Notes: generated by a model not told the origin, from the letters alone. Positions 41,035 to 54,345 are shown, counted from the stretch's first letter. The stretch is DNA of 64,000 nt from Trifolium pratense (GCF_020283565.1 NC_060062.1:58736439-58800438), one strand, 5' to 3'. Translations and numbers: made by a program.

Positions 41035-44000
41035 TTATCGATTAAACGAGGCTGCAGAGTTATCATCATACTGTTGTGCCCTCCATGCATTACCACTTTC
41101 TGAACCACTACAAGCTTGATTGGTGATTGGAACATAACCTAAGTCGCCTTCTAGGCTCATTTGTTGTACTTCAGCAGATGATAGTATCTTTATGCTTTGA
41201 ACACAGTTTACAAATTCTCTGCATGGAATTATGAGTTCATAAGATTAACAAAGATAAAATCAAATGGCTGAAATAGTATAGGCGATGTGATATGAAGAAC
41301 AATGAATTGGATTAAGTACTTACTCCCAAGGGTCATCGCCGACGAGAAGAATGTCGTTTTCGTGATCCACATATACTAGTTTCCAGTCAGTCCTTAGAGG
41401 ATCTTCTAGCTGCCCTTCAATCCCAAACATACGAGCCAAATCATTCCGGAGTTCTTCATATCCTTTGTAACGGGTGACATCAATACATCTTCCGACCGAG
41501 CCACATTTTTGAACCTTCATAATATATAAAGAAATATTAAGCATTTGAATATTATCTAAACGATATATTAAAACACTAGAGGATGCTTTGCAGATACCGA
41601 TGCAGCATGGAAATATGACATCCATCCTAACATGTATGAAGTAAATACACTAAACTCATAGATCAGTAAATTTTTCAATGAGTAATAGCAAACCTTAGTA
41701 TATGTTCGCATTCGCTGAGCCTGATTAGACCACAAGCCATTATTCATAACGCCAGTATCAGGGATAGCAATATCACTTGAGCATCCTGGCTTAAAAGACA
41801 TGTTCGGCACACCAAACGACTGTGAACTAATATCAGCAGTGGACAGCTCAGTTTCAATATCTCTTGGAGCACCACCATAATTAGACAACAAGTTTTGAAG
41901 ATCTTTTTGAGAATCATACCCTCGTGAGAGCAAAGGATCAGGTGTTAATCCATCAAGGTTAGAGGCAAATGGTAAGTTACTTCTTGGTTGTTGCGAGTGG
42001 ACATCACTATCCATGTAGAAGTTGGAAAGTGGAAAGTTTTGGTGGATGTTGCCAGGATCAATACCGTAAGATGTTCCGGAAGAAGCCTCCATCTGATCAT
42101 TGATAGCCCCTTTGTACTTTTGCTTGTCAGGTCCTTTTACACCTTGTAATTCGTGTTTGTTCTGCATGTCAGACTTACTTTGAAGCTCCTGCATCATATT
42201 AGTATTGGTTTCAACTATCAAAGGCCCTCCAAATGGCTCTGGTTGATTTCTTTTCAGGAGGTTTGGAGGCGATGTCTGACAGTTATTAGTAGATGGCGAA
42301 GTTGAGCATGATGGGGCATCTCCATCTGTAAAAGCGGAAGGAGCTCTAGTATTTGTCGGTGATTTTTGTGTATTATGGTGATTGTTCACAGGAAGCTGCT
42401 GCGGATGCATGACAGCTGAAGAAGAGTAATTGTTGTTGAGAAGCTTCTCCATTGAGAATGCATTGTTACCGAGCTGTTGCGGCTGTTGATGCTGATGATG
42501 CTGTGACATAGGCTGCTGCGGTTGCTGGTTTTGTTGCTGCAGAAGCTGAGACTGCGAAAGTGGGGAAGATGTGGAAAGTGGTTGCTGTTGTTGCTGCAAC
42601 TTCTGTAGCAACTGCATCTGTTGTTGTTGGTCTGAGGTGTTTTTCGGCGAAATCTGAGTCATTTGTGATTGCTGTGGCGCTCTTTGTAACATGCTTTGTT
42701 GCAATAACTGTAATGAAGATTGTTGCAACTGTGTTTGTTGTTGCTGCTGCTGCTGCCGCTGTAAGAGACCAGCTTGTTGTTGTTGGTCTATCTGTTGCTG
42801 AAATTGCGAGTCCTGCGGTAAGGATGTCATTATCAACCCGTTCTTGCCAACTGACTGGAAATTTTGTTGGGTTTGGACATTTCCTGAGAGCAACTGTTGC
42901 TGAAGGGGAGAGTACGTTACAGGTTGCTGTACACACTGATTCGGCATCTGGTTAGAACCAACTGTTCCATTATTCATAGTGGTGTTTTGATTCGGCTGTT
43001 GGTGTTGCTGTTGTTGTAGTTGTTGGTGTTGCTGTTGTTGAGGCTGATGTGCGTTCGGTTGAGTCAGTTGGGGCTGTTGTTGCTGAGTCTGCGGCAGGTT
43101 TTGTGGTCCAGCCAGTTGATGTTGCCTCTGCTGCTGCTGTTGTTGTTGCTGCAGCTGGTTTAACGGTGTTTGCAACATCGACAGCATCTTCTGCTGCTGT
43201 TGTTGCTGTTGAGACCACGCATTCGGCGACTGTTGCAATTGATTGACTTGGTTTGGTAAATTAGGTTTGTTAAATTGAAGACTTGGAGCAGAGAGTCCAG
43301 CAGGGGATTGAAAGTTCAATATCTTGGATGGATCATCGGTGTTAAGGGTAGCATGCATTGTGTTTGATGAAAGCATGGATGGAGGTAAAAGTCCTGATTG
43401 AGGAGCAGAAAACTGATTATTATTCTGCTGCATGCTCATCCATTGGACTAAACTCAAACCAGGGAAGATTGAACTTGAGGCATCTTTCATGCCGAGTTCA
43501 TCTCCAAGCCACGGCATAGCTCTCTTGAAAGCATTTTCTATTTCAGACTCGTCTTCTGCAAAATCAAATAATAGGGATGCGAGGTAAATAATAGGAATTT
43601 TCCAAATATTTCTCTTAAAAAATGCTATTAGATGAGATTTTATAATTTAAATATGGAAGAAATTTTATATCACTTCATAGTGAGGTATTTGGCTTATGAA
43701 GAAATAGTACTGAATTAGACCATGTATCAACACGACTTCGATGAATTTTTCACAAGTTGAAAACAATGCAACAAATTATTGTAAGGCGGATAATTGATAA
43801 TCAATGGAAACCGATTAAAATTTCTGAATAAAAAATTTAACTAATTAAGGAGGAACTCTTGCTACCTGGCATTCCTGGTTGCTTGGGGAACTTTGGCCTA
43901 AAAAATGGAGGGGGGCAAATGTAGAAAGGGGTCACAACAGGTTCAATATCCCAAATTGAAACTCTGCTTGGGCGCTCACCAGCTGTAGATTCATCCCATC

Positions 44001-47000
44001 CAACCTATCAACAAAAAAAAATGATTCCTTAAGAAGCGAGTAGAGAGGTTCAGCATTGACAACAGTTAATCATATAGTATCGAGTTTCGGACACATACAA
44101 CGACACCGAATACGACACTGACACGTACGCAACGGTATTAATAATTTGAAAAAATGGAAGTGGTTGAATGTTCAATCAAGTATCGGACACTCACGAACAC
44201 CTTCAACTTGAAGTGTCAGTGCTACATAACATGTCGGTTACATTATAGGATACTGAACAACAATGCATGTCAGAAGTTTTTTTAAAAAAAAAAAAAGAAA
44301 GAAAGAAAAGAAAAAGAAAATTGTATAAGTTGAGAACAAGACATTTGTTTTTGTTTCATGCTTAGTTATACAAATAATGCATCTCTTTCTCGATGAAAAT
44401 AACAACTTGATTATATACCTGAAGATTACGCCATTGTGAATTTTTCCATCTGGCAGGATCCAAGTCACTGATCCCAGTGATTGTGCCCATATATCTGCGT
44501 ACTCCTGAATCCTCGGTCTCAAACATCATTCTGAATCTCATTCCAAGAGAAACATGAGTGTACAGTGCTTTATTATACTTGGCCAATGGAATCACAAATT
44601 CACAGGGGCTAGTCCTGTTAAAATAACCGATGTTTATCTATAAGAGGCCATCACAGAAATTCCATATTCAGTGTTTCACATATTAAATATACACCAAATA
44701 ATACCTGGGATTATAAAATACAGTAAATGGGCTATTATTCGAAGCAGCATGAGCCGCAGCGGCAAGAATGCCAATATGCATGCTATCACTTGATATTACC
44801 GATGAAGATAGCGCTGGTTGCTGTCTACTGGATCTCTTTATACCTAAAAGAAGTTGCTGCTTTTCATCTCTAAAAAAACAAAAAATTATTTATCAACAAA
44901 CATGAAAATTATTTATGATGTTTCATCTAAAAAGAAAATATTCCTTACCTGATAAAAAGAACAGAATCTCCGGCAAAGAGCCTTTTCGTACTAACAAAGA
45001 CACTCCAACCAGTAGTCAATAGATGCCTCTTTGGTTGTCCTGTAACAAATGTTCATGCAATTTTATAAAACCAATGATAATATATTAAAAAAGTTTGAAG
45101 GAAAATTAAAATAGGTAAAAGTCACAATACCGCGATAAATATGTCTAAACGTCCATGTAGTGTCATGCAAATCTTTGGCAACTATTTCTTGAGCTGGTGG
45201 TTGCATTGAAAAGTCCTATCAAACATAATTCTGGTCAGAATAGAAATCACTACGAAACTTTCAATCCATGACATAGTAAATGAAAATGTTGTGTACACAC
45301 CAGAGGTGGGAATATTTTCTCGGCAGCTCTACGAGGTACTGAAAATCCACCGTGAGTGCTAGTGTCACTAGCTGTTAGTGTTTTGCAAAAGAATTCAGTT
45401 GGTTGCTGGTTTTGTTTTAGTCCCATGTCTGAAGCAAGCATTGCTTCCTTGTCATACTGTATAGCAGAAGTACATTAAAAATTTCGGTAAGTTATAAATT
45501 ATTGGTATTGGAGAGGTTAAATGAATGATGGGAAATACATATCGACAAATTATTAGATTGAACGGCTGACCTACTTTATTTACAGGTTGAAGGGTCATCT
45601 GTGCATATACCTCATCAGTTTCAGGGTCAGCCTGATCCAAAAATAAAAAATAATATGAAAATATAAGTACTATGTAATATAGTTGTCACATGTGCCAGTG
45701 TTAGACCCCGACACATGTCAAACACCAGACACACATTGGTGTTACTATAGAACAATCTATTAATAAAGCTTTTAGAAGTCTTCTTTAAAAAAATTCATAT
45801 TATTATTAAAGAAAAGCCGTGTCCGTGAGAAAAGTGCACCTACATGTAGCGCAACATTGTGAAGCATGCAAATCAACTTGGATGGAAGGTTAGGGTAACT
45901 TGGTATGAAATCTGCCTCCTTTTGCATGGATGCTGCAACCTAAAAGTGATTATAGTTAGAAAAAGAAAATAAAAACTCCTTCAGAAACCGAATCAGAGAT
46001 ATACTATATCATTGGAAACATACTTGCTCACTATGTCCTTGAGGAAAGTAAACAACAAGACTTCCAACGGGAGGTATAGAAACCAAGGGCCCGGCACAAG
46101 CATGCCATAACTCTGAATTGATGGCTTTCCTTTCACCTGTTTATAGGCACAAAAACCAAAATAAATTATATCGAAAGATACAAATACTAACTTACTCAGC
46201 TTTTCGATTTGTTAGGCTTGTTTATGGTTAACGGCTGAAATAGTACACGACATGTTTTAAGAGCTCGAAGTAAAACACAACATCCTATCATGCAAACACA
46301 TTTACAATTGCCAAAAATTACAAATGAATTGATCATGAATATTGTTCTCATCTTTCTTCTAACCTTGATTATAAATAGAAAAATTAAGTCGATTATTTGT
46401 ATTATTTAAGGTGAGAAGGAAATTAAATTAAGGTAAAAACTTCTTCTGTCTTAAAATCAGTATCAATTACAAAAGATATCTTCCAAACTGTTGGGGTCGT
46501 TGCTCCGATTGAGAATCTTATCATCTGTTAGGTAGGCCAACCGACCGAGTTTTGTTAGATAAGACCACCATGTAAAAATATAAAATATTTTTCTTCTTGC
46601 CTTTGATTTCCATTAATCTTTTACACATTTACACAAAGCACATTTGGATTTGACCTTTAAAACTAACAATTTTATGAAATCAGAAAAGAATAAAAGGTGG
46701 TAAAAAGGTGAGGGGGGAAAAATTTGAGTTTATCTACCGGCATAAGTTTTGTAGAAACCAGCATATGAAAATTTTTATAAATTTTATTTCATAAGCTCTC
46801 CAATATAACCTTATGAAAATAGCTAGTAGCATATATAAAAACAATTAATCTTTATTTTCTCCTTTGCTATAGAAATAGCTTATGTAAGCTTATACATAAG
46901 TGCTTATGATAAGTGTTTATGCTATAAGCTGCAAATAAGTTGTTTATCCAAATAAGCCCTTAGAAGAACAAGTTGCACATATTTATTGGATCTACAATGT

Positions 47001-47183
47001 TAATAATATCAATTCAACAACATAGAAACATAATAATTATCCTTGAAATAGTAAAAGTTGAATGAAACAAGAAAAAACTTGCTAGAACAAAAGAGAGAGA
47101 TAACATAATGAGGTTACAAATAAACCTTGAGAAAACACACCTTCACCAGAATTAGGCAAATAACCATTAGAAGGAGCCTTCAT
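41035..47183 (-). CDS. ARF19: Auxin response factor, ARF7/ARF19 type
   Basis: This is a transcriptional activator that binds auxin response elements (TGTC-type) in the nucleus and is held in check by Aux/IAA repressors. Thirteen coding exons are inferred on the minus strand: 47183-47141, 46136-46024, 45939-45844, 45631-45575, 45456-45301, 45215-45131, 45039-44949, 44869-44705, 44614-44419, 44004-43866, 43555-41694, 41514-41324 and 41218-41035. All introns are GT...AG and frames join exactly, giving 1125 residues. The N-terminus starts [13 protein letters not shown]3 DNA-binding domain is at about 122-220 ([29 protein letters not shown]) and the ARF domain at about 250-335. A long Gln-rich middle region (about 380-1000) marks an activator. 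The C-terminal PB1 domain is at about 1000-1090, with [37 protein letters not shown] and [10 protein letters not shown] place it in the ARF7/19 group; choosing ARF19 over ARF7 is uncertain. Confidence 0.95.
44078..44225. repeat. Dispersed CGACAC-type repeat in an ARF intron
   Basis: GACACCGAATACGACACTG and AGTATCGGACACTCACG resemble words at 34385-34523 (CPN20 intron 1), 39125-39172 and 45690-45750. It is probably one old small transposon family; ends are not defined. Confidence 0.4.
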
Positions 47184-48150
47184 TATGACCTAAAAAAGTG
47201 TTGATGACCCTTCAAAAAACTTCAACAATTGGTCGTTTTTTCCTTAGCAACAAGGCAAGATTTAACCTTGTTCCTCAAGTATTCCACAATAACACAACCT
47301 TAACTTCAACAAATCCTCCAAAAATAGCATCAGCAACACTTCCTCAGAAATAACAACCCCTTTTGATTCTTACCACAAAGTTATTCAATAACATAGCATA
47401 ATCAACAAAAAAAGTCACTTTTTCACCAAAAAAATGCCACTAATTAACTTTTTGGTTCAAACCCAAATAAGTTTTAAATTTGAATAACTTTCTTCAATCA
47501 AGCTACCACCAGCTCAAATTTCAATGCTGAATCTTCAATCTTCAACAAGAGAAAATCCCAACAAATGAAAAATCCTTCAACTTGAAGAATCAAAACCTCA
47601 AAAATCATCCAAAAACCAGAACTTTGCAACTAAAACAAGTGAAACAAAGGGTGCCCAAAAAGCCAAAATCTGTATAACAAATACATTTCAACAAATTACT
47701 CAAAAAAAATTCAAAAAAGAACAAAAAAAATAAAAAATAAATAAATAACCCAACATAAAAACAAGACAAAAGGAATCACCTTTAAGACACCAAAAAAAGG
47801 AACAGCAACATCAATAAAACAAACCCATAAACACAAAAAACACAAAGAGAAAGAAATAAGAACAAAAATGGGAAAAAGCAGAAAATGGGGAAGTAAGAAG
47901 AAGTTTTGTGAGGATTAAGGTAGGAACAGAACAGACAGGTTTGTGATGTCTGAGAGAAACTGAGTTGTCGCCGGGAAATGAGAGAGAGAAATGAAGAAAA
48001 GGAAGACAACTTTTGATTATTTTTATTTTCGCTTTATGTAAGAAGCCGACATGATGAAAATATGAGCTGAAGCAATCAATCACAGACAAGCATGGTTAAA
48101 AACAACTCATTAAAGATGTAGGGTATTATTATTTATTTATACTTATTTTA
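47184..48150 (-). promoter_or_regulatory. ARF 5' leader and promoter region
   Basis: On the minus strand this is C/T-rich, including TTTCTCTCTCTCATTTCC near 47975-47995, as in plant 5' leaders. Several ATGs occur before the start codon, including one near 48089 opening a very short frame, so upstream-frame control of translation is possible, as known for some ARF genes. No clear TATA box was picked. Confidence 0.45.
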
Positions 48151-49199
48151 TTTACTATTGTACTGAAATTTTAAGCAAGATTAACATGCTTAATTACATC
48201 TACTTTACTCTATCCATTTCTAAATATAAACACTTATATTTGGAGAAAAATAATTGTCCCTATCATTTTTTAAATGGTCATACTAATCGGTGTTCCGGTA
48301 GACTAGTTAAGAAGGTAAAAAAAAAAAAAAAATTTACATTAGAATAAGCATTATTTACACTTTTAAGAAGTCAAATACACAAATTTTAGGACTTATTTAT
48401 TATATTCAGTTCTTTAACTAGTGTTCCACTGGACGTTAATTAACACTTTGCTTTTTTAAATTAGGGAGATGCTAAACATTGCTCTAGATACTACTCACTT
48501 CTTCTCATATCTTTGATCTTTTAACTTTTTTATTTTGCTTAAAACTTTGGTACTATTAAGAAACTAATATATAATTAATGTTGTTTTACCATTTGTACTC
48601 TTATAAAAATTATTCACTAAATGTATTTTCTCTTTCTTAATAAAGCAAGGGTCAAAAAGACTTAACTTATCGATCTTTATTATTTCTTAATTCATGTGCA
48701 AAACTTTAAAAGGGCCAAAATTTTGGGACGGAGGAAGTAGTTAAATATATTAATAAAAAATTATCTTGCAATTTATGTATTCAATACATTAAAATTTTGA
48801 AAAGATATTTTTTTATATTAATTTTATCTTTTATTTTCTTTTTTGGTATGTTTAACCAGTACCCATTGAACATTATTTAGGATGACCCTTTAAATTATTA
48901 TTAGTAGATATAGTTTTTTTTAAAAATAAATTAGAAAAACTGTGTCTCAATTACAACCAACTAACTTCCATGTATCTCTTTATAGTTACTGCTTCGTACA
49001 GTCGGCTGCAATCGGGGTTATTAGAACCATCTGATTATAATCGGATGGTTCCTATTTAAAGATGGTTATAAAAATTTTAATATTAAATTTTTATGATTTT
49101 TTTTTGGTAGAAGCTAAAAATATATTGATAAGGTTACCTTAGCACAAGACGTGCCAACATAACGGAAATATTACAAGATAAAAATTATCCAACAATAAA
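48151..49199. other. AT-rich intergenic DNA with a possible Stowaway-like MITE
   Basis: No gene was seen. Positions 48490-48740 start TACTCACTTCTTCTCATAT and end TTTTGGGACGGAGGAAGTA, which fits a degenerate Stowaway-like element with TA ends. A poly-A run is at 48318-48331. Confidence 0.4.
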
Positions 49200-49690
49200 G
49201 AGTAGAAGCATAGAAGATTAACAACATTGGAGAGAATTTATTCTCCAATGATAACAATCATAACCGAAGCCAATGCATTTTGCTTTAATCCACCACCAGG
49301 AGCTAATAATGACTCTCTCAAAAATATCATCTATGGAGATAACATTTTGCCGAAATAAACATTTATTTATTTCTTTCCAAATGGAACAAGAGCATGCCAA
49401 CCAAATAATATTCAATATGTCCTTCTCAAACATGATATTATTAGCTAGACCACAAAATTTTCGAACATGGTCAATAGGTGAATTTGATAGGGCGCTACGA
49501 ACACCAAACCAAGCTAGAATACAACCCCACGCTTTACTAAAAACCGAGCATTAAAAAAGCATGTGATTCAAATTTTCCGCATAAGAACAGCCCGCTATGC
49601 ACATAAGGGATGACTCAGCAACGCCACCACGCCTGAATAAATTATATTTTGTTGGTAAATGATTCTAAAATAGTTTCCAAGCAAAGACGA
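49200..49690 (-). pseudogene. LINE remnant: zinc-binding C-terminal region
   Basis: Frames on the minus strand read NLFRRGGVAESSLMCIAGC, then a stop, then IIWLACSCSIWKEINKCLF. This matches the zinc-binding region (zf-RVT) and the W.WKERN-type tail of plant LINE polyproteins. It has stop codons and lacks reverse transcriptase. Confidence 0.72.
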
Positions 49691-50580
49691 AAATCTTCAT
49701 CGGAACCCACTGATTCCACACCACATCTTTAACCACCCGCAATCCGTCATTAATAACAATATTCATTTGAGTAAGAAAGTGGTAAGCACCTTTAACTGAG
49801 TAAGAACCATTAACCAGTACTCATCACTCATGCTACCATTAACTAGAACCGATGCCCAGGCTTTTTTCAAGCACTCAGCCACCCACAACCTCCATCTCAA
49901 CGGAAAATATTTATGATTAATTTAGAAACGTTAAATTTTAATTGTGCGGTCATAAAGTTAATGAGTTCATGTAGTCACTTTCTAAGAATTTAGATCCAAA
50001 AAATTAAGATTAACAATATACTATAAAGAGAAATTTATTATATGTATCTATACATAAAATTGACATATTAAAGTTTTTAGATTATTATATTAATTGAGTT
50101 TTTTTAATTATGTGTAAATTTGCACATGTTAAAAAGTTTAAAATATGCATTAATTATTATTTTTCAAAAAATATTATTATTTTAAATTTCTTTTTTTATA
50201 ATTCTTATTTTTAATTGTTTTAATAAGTGCAATAGGGTCTTACAAAAAAAAAAGGTGCAATATTGCACATATATTATAAAGAGACCTCCTTCAAAAAAAA
50301 AATATATAAAGAGACCGACCAGCACAAATATTTTGTTTTAGATTATATTCATTTTTTCACAGTGCAAACAGAGCATTTTTTCATGTACCAAAAAAAAAAC
50401 ATTTTTTCACTTGATTTGAATTTTGGGCCCCAAAACCCACATTTCATTCTACTCATTCTTTATTTGGTGGTGCTTTCCTTATATCAATAATCACGCATGA
50501 TCATGTTTAGGTTCATACAATTTTGTTCAAGTTAATTAAATATAAATATGGCCAAATAGATTGAGGATTTCTTTACCAAA
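49691..50580. other. AT-rich intergenic DNA
   Basis: Up to about 49910 it may still be LINE-derived (minus strand). Beyond that no gene or repeat structure was recognised. Confidence 0.4.
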
Positions 50581-50583
50581 AGG

Positions 50584-50772
50584 AATTTGTCAAGCGGTAA
50601 GGGTCTTGGTCCCCTTAAATATGTGGTCAGGAGTTCAATTTTTGACTGATGCATATGGAGAAAATTCGGTTGGAAGAACTCACTTTGTGTGCCTTACAAG
50701 TTTCCCGATGGAGATTAATCATCGCTAACGGCGGGGGAAACTTCATACCAATATCATGGTAACCCAAAAAAA
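50584..50772 (+). mobile_element. Candidate tRNA-derived SINE
   Basis: TCAAGCGGTAAGGGTC (A-box-like) and AGGAGTTCAATTTTTGAC (B-box-like) are followed by a body of about 130 bases and a short A-rich end (AAAAAAAATAATT). The layout matches a plant SINE. Target duplication is not clear. Confidence 0.55.
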
Positions 50773-51263
50773 ATAATTAAGTAACGGTTAGGTTTTTTAA
50801 ACAAATAAATTATTTATGTTTCTAATTTGTTGCATTATTATCCTTTCAGCTAACTTCTATTATCTTGTTGCATTGTAGTGATTAATGTTGACTTTTACTA
50901 TGATGAGTATTTCGATGAAAAATGCACATATGTTGGAGGAGAACTGAAATGATAATAGTGCAACAAGTTTTTATAACGGATGATAACTGAGTGTAACAAA
51001 TTAGAAACTTAAAAGACATATTTATTTTGTTTTTATTTTCAAAAAAATAATAAAATATCCGGCCCAAGAACCAACTAATCTGAGGAGACTAATCTCACCG
51101 ACCATTTGTGTGGGGTCATTTATTAGATTCATAATTTTTTTGGCTCTGTATGGACTAACCCACCGAAAATGACACCAGGGAAAATTGAACAGTAACCAAC
51201 TCCAATGTTTCAAGCCAACACTACTAGGTCAATCCAATTGGGTTAAAGGACCTATTTATTATT

Positions 51264-51644
51264 GGCTAAATGCATCCAAATGTCCTTTAAGTTTTACGAT
51301 TATAACAGTTAGGTCCTTTAAGTTTTTTAGGTAACATACAGATCCTTTAAGTTTCATGTTTAATTTTAACAGTTAGGTCTTTCCTGTTAATCTTCTTCAA
51401 CATATATATGTGCCTTTTGTTTTTTATCAAAATATTCACCATAGTGGACCTCAATGTTAACGGCCACACTACAACAAGATAACTCGAAGGATAACGGTGC
51501 AACAAGTCTTTGTAACTGAGGATAATTGGAAGGAAAACAGTGCAACAAGTTAGAAATTTAAAGGACCTAACTGTTACCTACAAAACTTAAAAGACTTAAT
51601 TGTTACAAATGCGAAATTTAAAGGATCCCTGAATACATTTTACC
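51264..51644. mobile_element. MULE-type MITE with 9-bp target duplication
   Basis: The 381-bp element has inverted ends GGCTAAATGCATCC and GGTAAAATGTATTC (right end complemented), each followed by TCCTTTAA-type words. It is flanked by a perfect 9-bp duplication TTTATTATT (51255-51263 and 51645-51653), the size made by Mutator-type transposases. It has no coding capacity. Related pieces are at 50810-51010 and 54392-54846. Confidence 0.8.
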
Positions 51645-51989
51645 TTTATTATTATTTAAAAATCTTAAAAGACTTAACTCAATTGTATCTGTGAGCTTAA
51701 CCCAATTGATAGAATTTTTCATCAAATATATTTTTACCAATTGAATTAAGCTCCATAGACAATTGTCATTAAATCCAATATTTATATACTTGTACACAAA
51801 AACTCAAAAAGTTATAGATTTGATGGAAAAAATCACTTTATTAATAGGTAGAAGAACCAAGATCCTTTTATTAAATAAATCAAATTAGTCTACTTTAAAA
51901 TTGATGTCAAATTAAAATCTAAGTAAAGGATTATGATAGTATCTTCTTTTAAAATCGGGGGATTGACCTAAAATAAAAAACTAAAAATT

Positions 51990-52125
51990 TATCTATAAAT
52001 CTTAACTCAACTATTAGAAATGTCGAAATTGTTAGGTTTGACATCATGATCAGGGTTCGAACCTCAATCCCTTCATTTTATGTATGTGATTTTCAATGAC
52101 TTGCCATTTTATCTATGTACCAAAA
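51990..52125 (+). mobile_element. Candidate SINE
   Basis: TTAACTCAACTATTAGAAATG and GGTTCGAACCTCAATCCC have the sequence and spacing of A and B boxes. No duplication was found. Confidence 0.4.
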
Positions 52126-52157
52126 ATAAAAAATCGAAAACCTAAATATAGATAATG

Positions 52158-52314
52158 CTTTTTTTTTTGCTTTCACCACCAGTTTAATTTGGTTCAGGGA
52201 TCAGTTCTGACATCAAGTGGTTTCAGCCCTCTTTCGATCGCAATTGCGGGGGATCGAACCGCGGTTCTCCCTACCAAGTTCAGCGTCAATCACCACTGAA
52301 CCAACTAACGATTG
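52158..52314 (-). mobile_element. tRNA-derived SINE with target duplication
   Basis: On the minus strand the element begins CAATCGTTAGTTGGTTCAGT, which contains an A box. A B box follows (GGTTCGATCCCC), and it ends AAACTGGTGGTGAAAGC plus an A-run. It is flanked by a 12-base duplication, ATATAAATAATG at 52315-52326 and ATATAGATAATG at 52146-52157, with one mismatch. This is a short retroelement mobilised by LINE proteins. Confidence 0.85.
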
Positions 52315-52326
52315 ATATAAATAATG

Positions 52327-54249
52327 TATTTCAATGAACTTGCATAGTTGGACATTACATGTGAGACTCGATATAAGTACATAAATAGAGGCAATCTTCA
52401 AATTACAAGTCGATTTTGTTAGCATTGATTTTTTATTTGTTTTGGACCAATTAGGGCGGAGTTTTTGTTTTACGCAAATTAGGGCGGAGTTGAGAAATGA
52501 TGTTTGAACATCAAAAATTGTTGTCAGGTTTTTTGTTAAGTTTGTTTCGCGTGTATTTTCTAAAATGTGTTTAAATGATAAAGTAAAAAGTATGAGAAAG
52601 AGATAGAGATAAACACATATGTTATTATTAGTATTTTGTTGTTCAAAATAACATAACTGGCTTGATTGAGTTAGATCTAACTTAATATTTGTTACGCCAC
52701 ATATTATTATGCCACAACTGTCAAATTAATCTGATCATACTTTAAATATTGAATTTAGGTTAGGTCTAACTATATCATATAAAATAAACTTATAAAGGAA
52801 TTATTTCCGTCACTATAAATTAAACTTTTTAATTTCGTAAGGATGAAGTAGACTAACTCCATCTTCATAAAGTGTCCAACTTTATATAGGCTTTTTTACT
52901 ACACTAGCACACTTTTAAAAATTAAATACCAAACTACCATCCTTTTTATGTACCAAAATACCATGGTTTTGCAGTGATTTAATTTTCACCCTTAGAAGTC
53001 GCTACCTAGAAAAACGATTCCCTTACTACCAAATTTTCATTTCCATTTTAAAAGCCTAAGAGAAATCGGTGTCTGGAGACACGATTTCTCAACACCTTTG
53101 CTTCTTTTTTTGTTTTGTTATAAAACTGTAATTTTTTAATATAAATAATTAATTTATATTTTTTACTCATGTAATGCGAAAATTATGTCCTAGGGTTCAA
53201 CACAAACTCGCAATTTGACTCGAAACTGATATAGCCGACAACACATTAAGGGTGTTGACCGGGTCTCAGATCAACAACTACAAAAAGATCGAGCATGACT
53301 GGTTGCATACAGACAAGTGCGAGTCTCTAAAATTTCATCTCTTGGTAATCGAAACCGACCGAAGAACCATTATGATGCAAATTTTTTTTTTCTTCCCTCT
53401 TAATTTCGTATACTCTTTTGCTTTGTTTTTTTTATGGTACATGCTTTGTTGTTTTTATATCCATCTTTGATATATGAGAAAAACGTTATATTTTACAAAC
53501 TTATAATATGTTCATGAAGGATGTGTGAAATATATTTTAATATATATTATAGATCTATTTTAATTTATACTTCTCGTCTACTTTTTTTTTTGAAGTACTT
53601 CTCGTCTACTTGATCTATTATTGTCTTTAATTAACATGTTTCAAACAAAGTAACTGCAACGACCCTCTTTATTTTTGCATTTAGTTCTTCTATTATTTGT
53701 TGCATTGTGTACGAGGTATTTGACTATTTGAAAATTAGAAATTCTTGGATAATGAAATTTTAGACGTAAACAAACTTTCAATCTAACCCAAAATAACCGA
53801 CTCGTTCTACCCGCCATCCGTACGGTCCAACACCCAAACAAACCGAAGATGTAATCGATCGGAATTATAATAATTAATTTTTTTTACTAAACTTTTAATA
53901 ATTAATTAAACTATCAATTATTTATATTAAAAAATATGGTTTTATTAATATGTGGAAAAGTAACCTTGCAACTAAGTTTTCCATTGCAAAAGTAACCTTG
54001 CAACTTATTTAAAGGAGTATAAAGTTTTTTTGCTAAATTAATTAAAGGAGTATATAAAGTTTTTGTTTTAGATCAAAAGTGGTATTACTGTATTCTCTTT
54101 TTCATTAAAAAGTACATATTTATTTTATAAATATTTAATTAACTTGTTTAATTAATATACAAAATAATAAATATCACTTGAAACTCACACATCGAGATCT
54201 CAAATTTAATTCTAAAAATCACAAAATATTCGACCTAACTATTTCAATA
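52327..54249. other. AT-rich intergenic DNA
   Basis: No gene was recognised. Segments at 52900-53100 and 53200-53370 have normal base composition and some coding feel, but no domain could be identified. Confidence 0.35.
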
Positions 54250-54345
54250 CTCCCTCTGGTCCTTTTCATAAGGAACACTTTGAAAAAATCACACAATCCA
54301 AGAAAACACATTGTACGTAGTTATTTTCATTTATTACTTTTATTC
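54250..54345. mobile_element. Truncated Stowaway-like MITE
   Basis: CTCCCTCTGGTCCTTTTCAT and the next 80 bases match one arm of the MITE at 34815-35089. The other arm is missing. Confidence 0.65.

Noticed and set aside
42466..43246. Ala/Thr-rich frames on both strands inside the ARF Gln-rich exon
   Set aside because: They are frame shadows of CAG/CAA repeats.
47782..48089. Hydrophobic frames upstream of the ARF start
   Set aside because: They lie in the C/T-rich leader, where Phe/Leu/Ser-rich frames arise by composition, and the longest one lacks an ATG.
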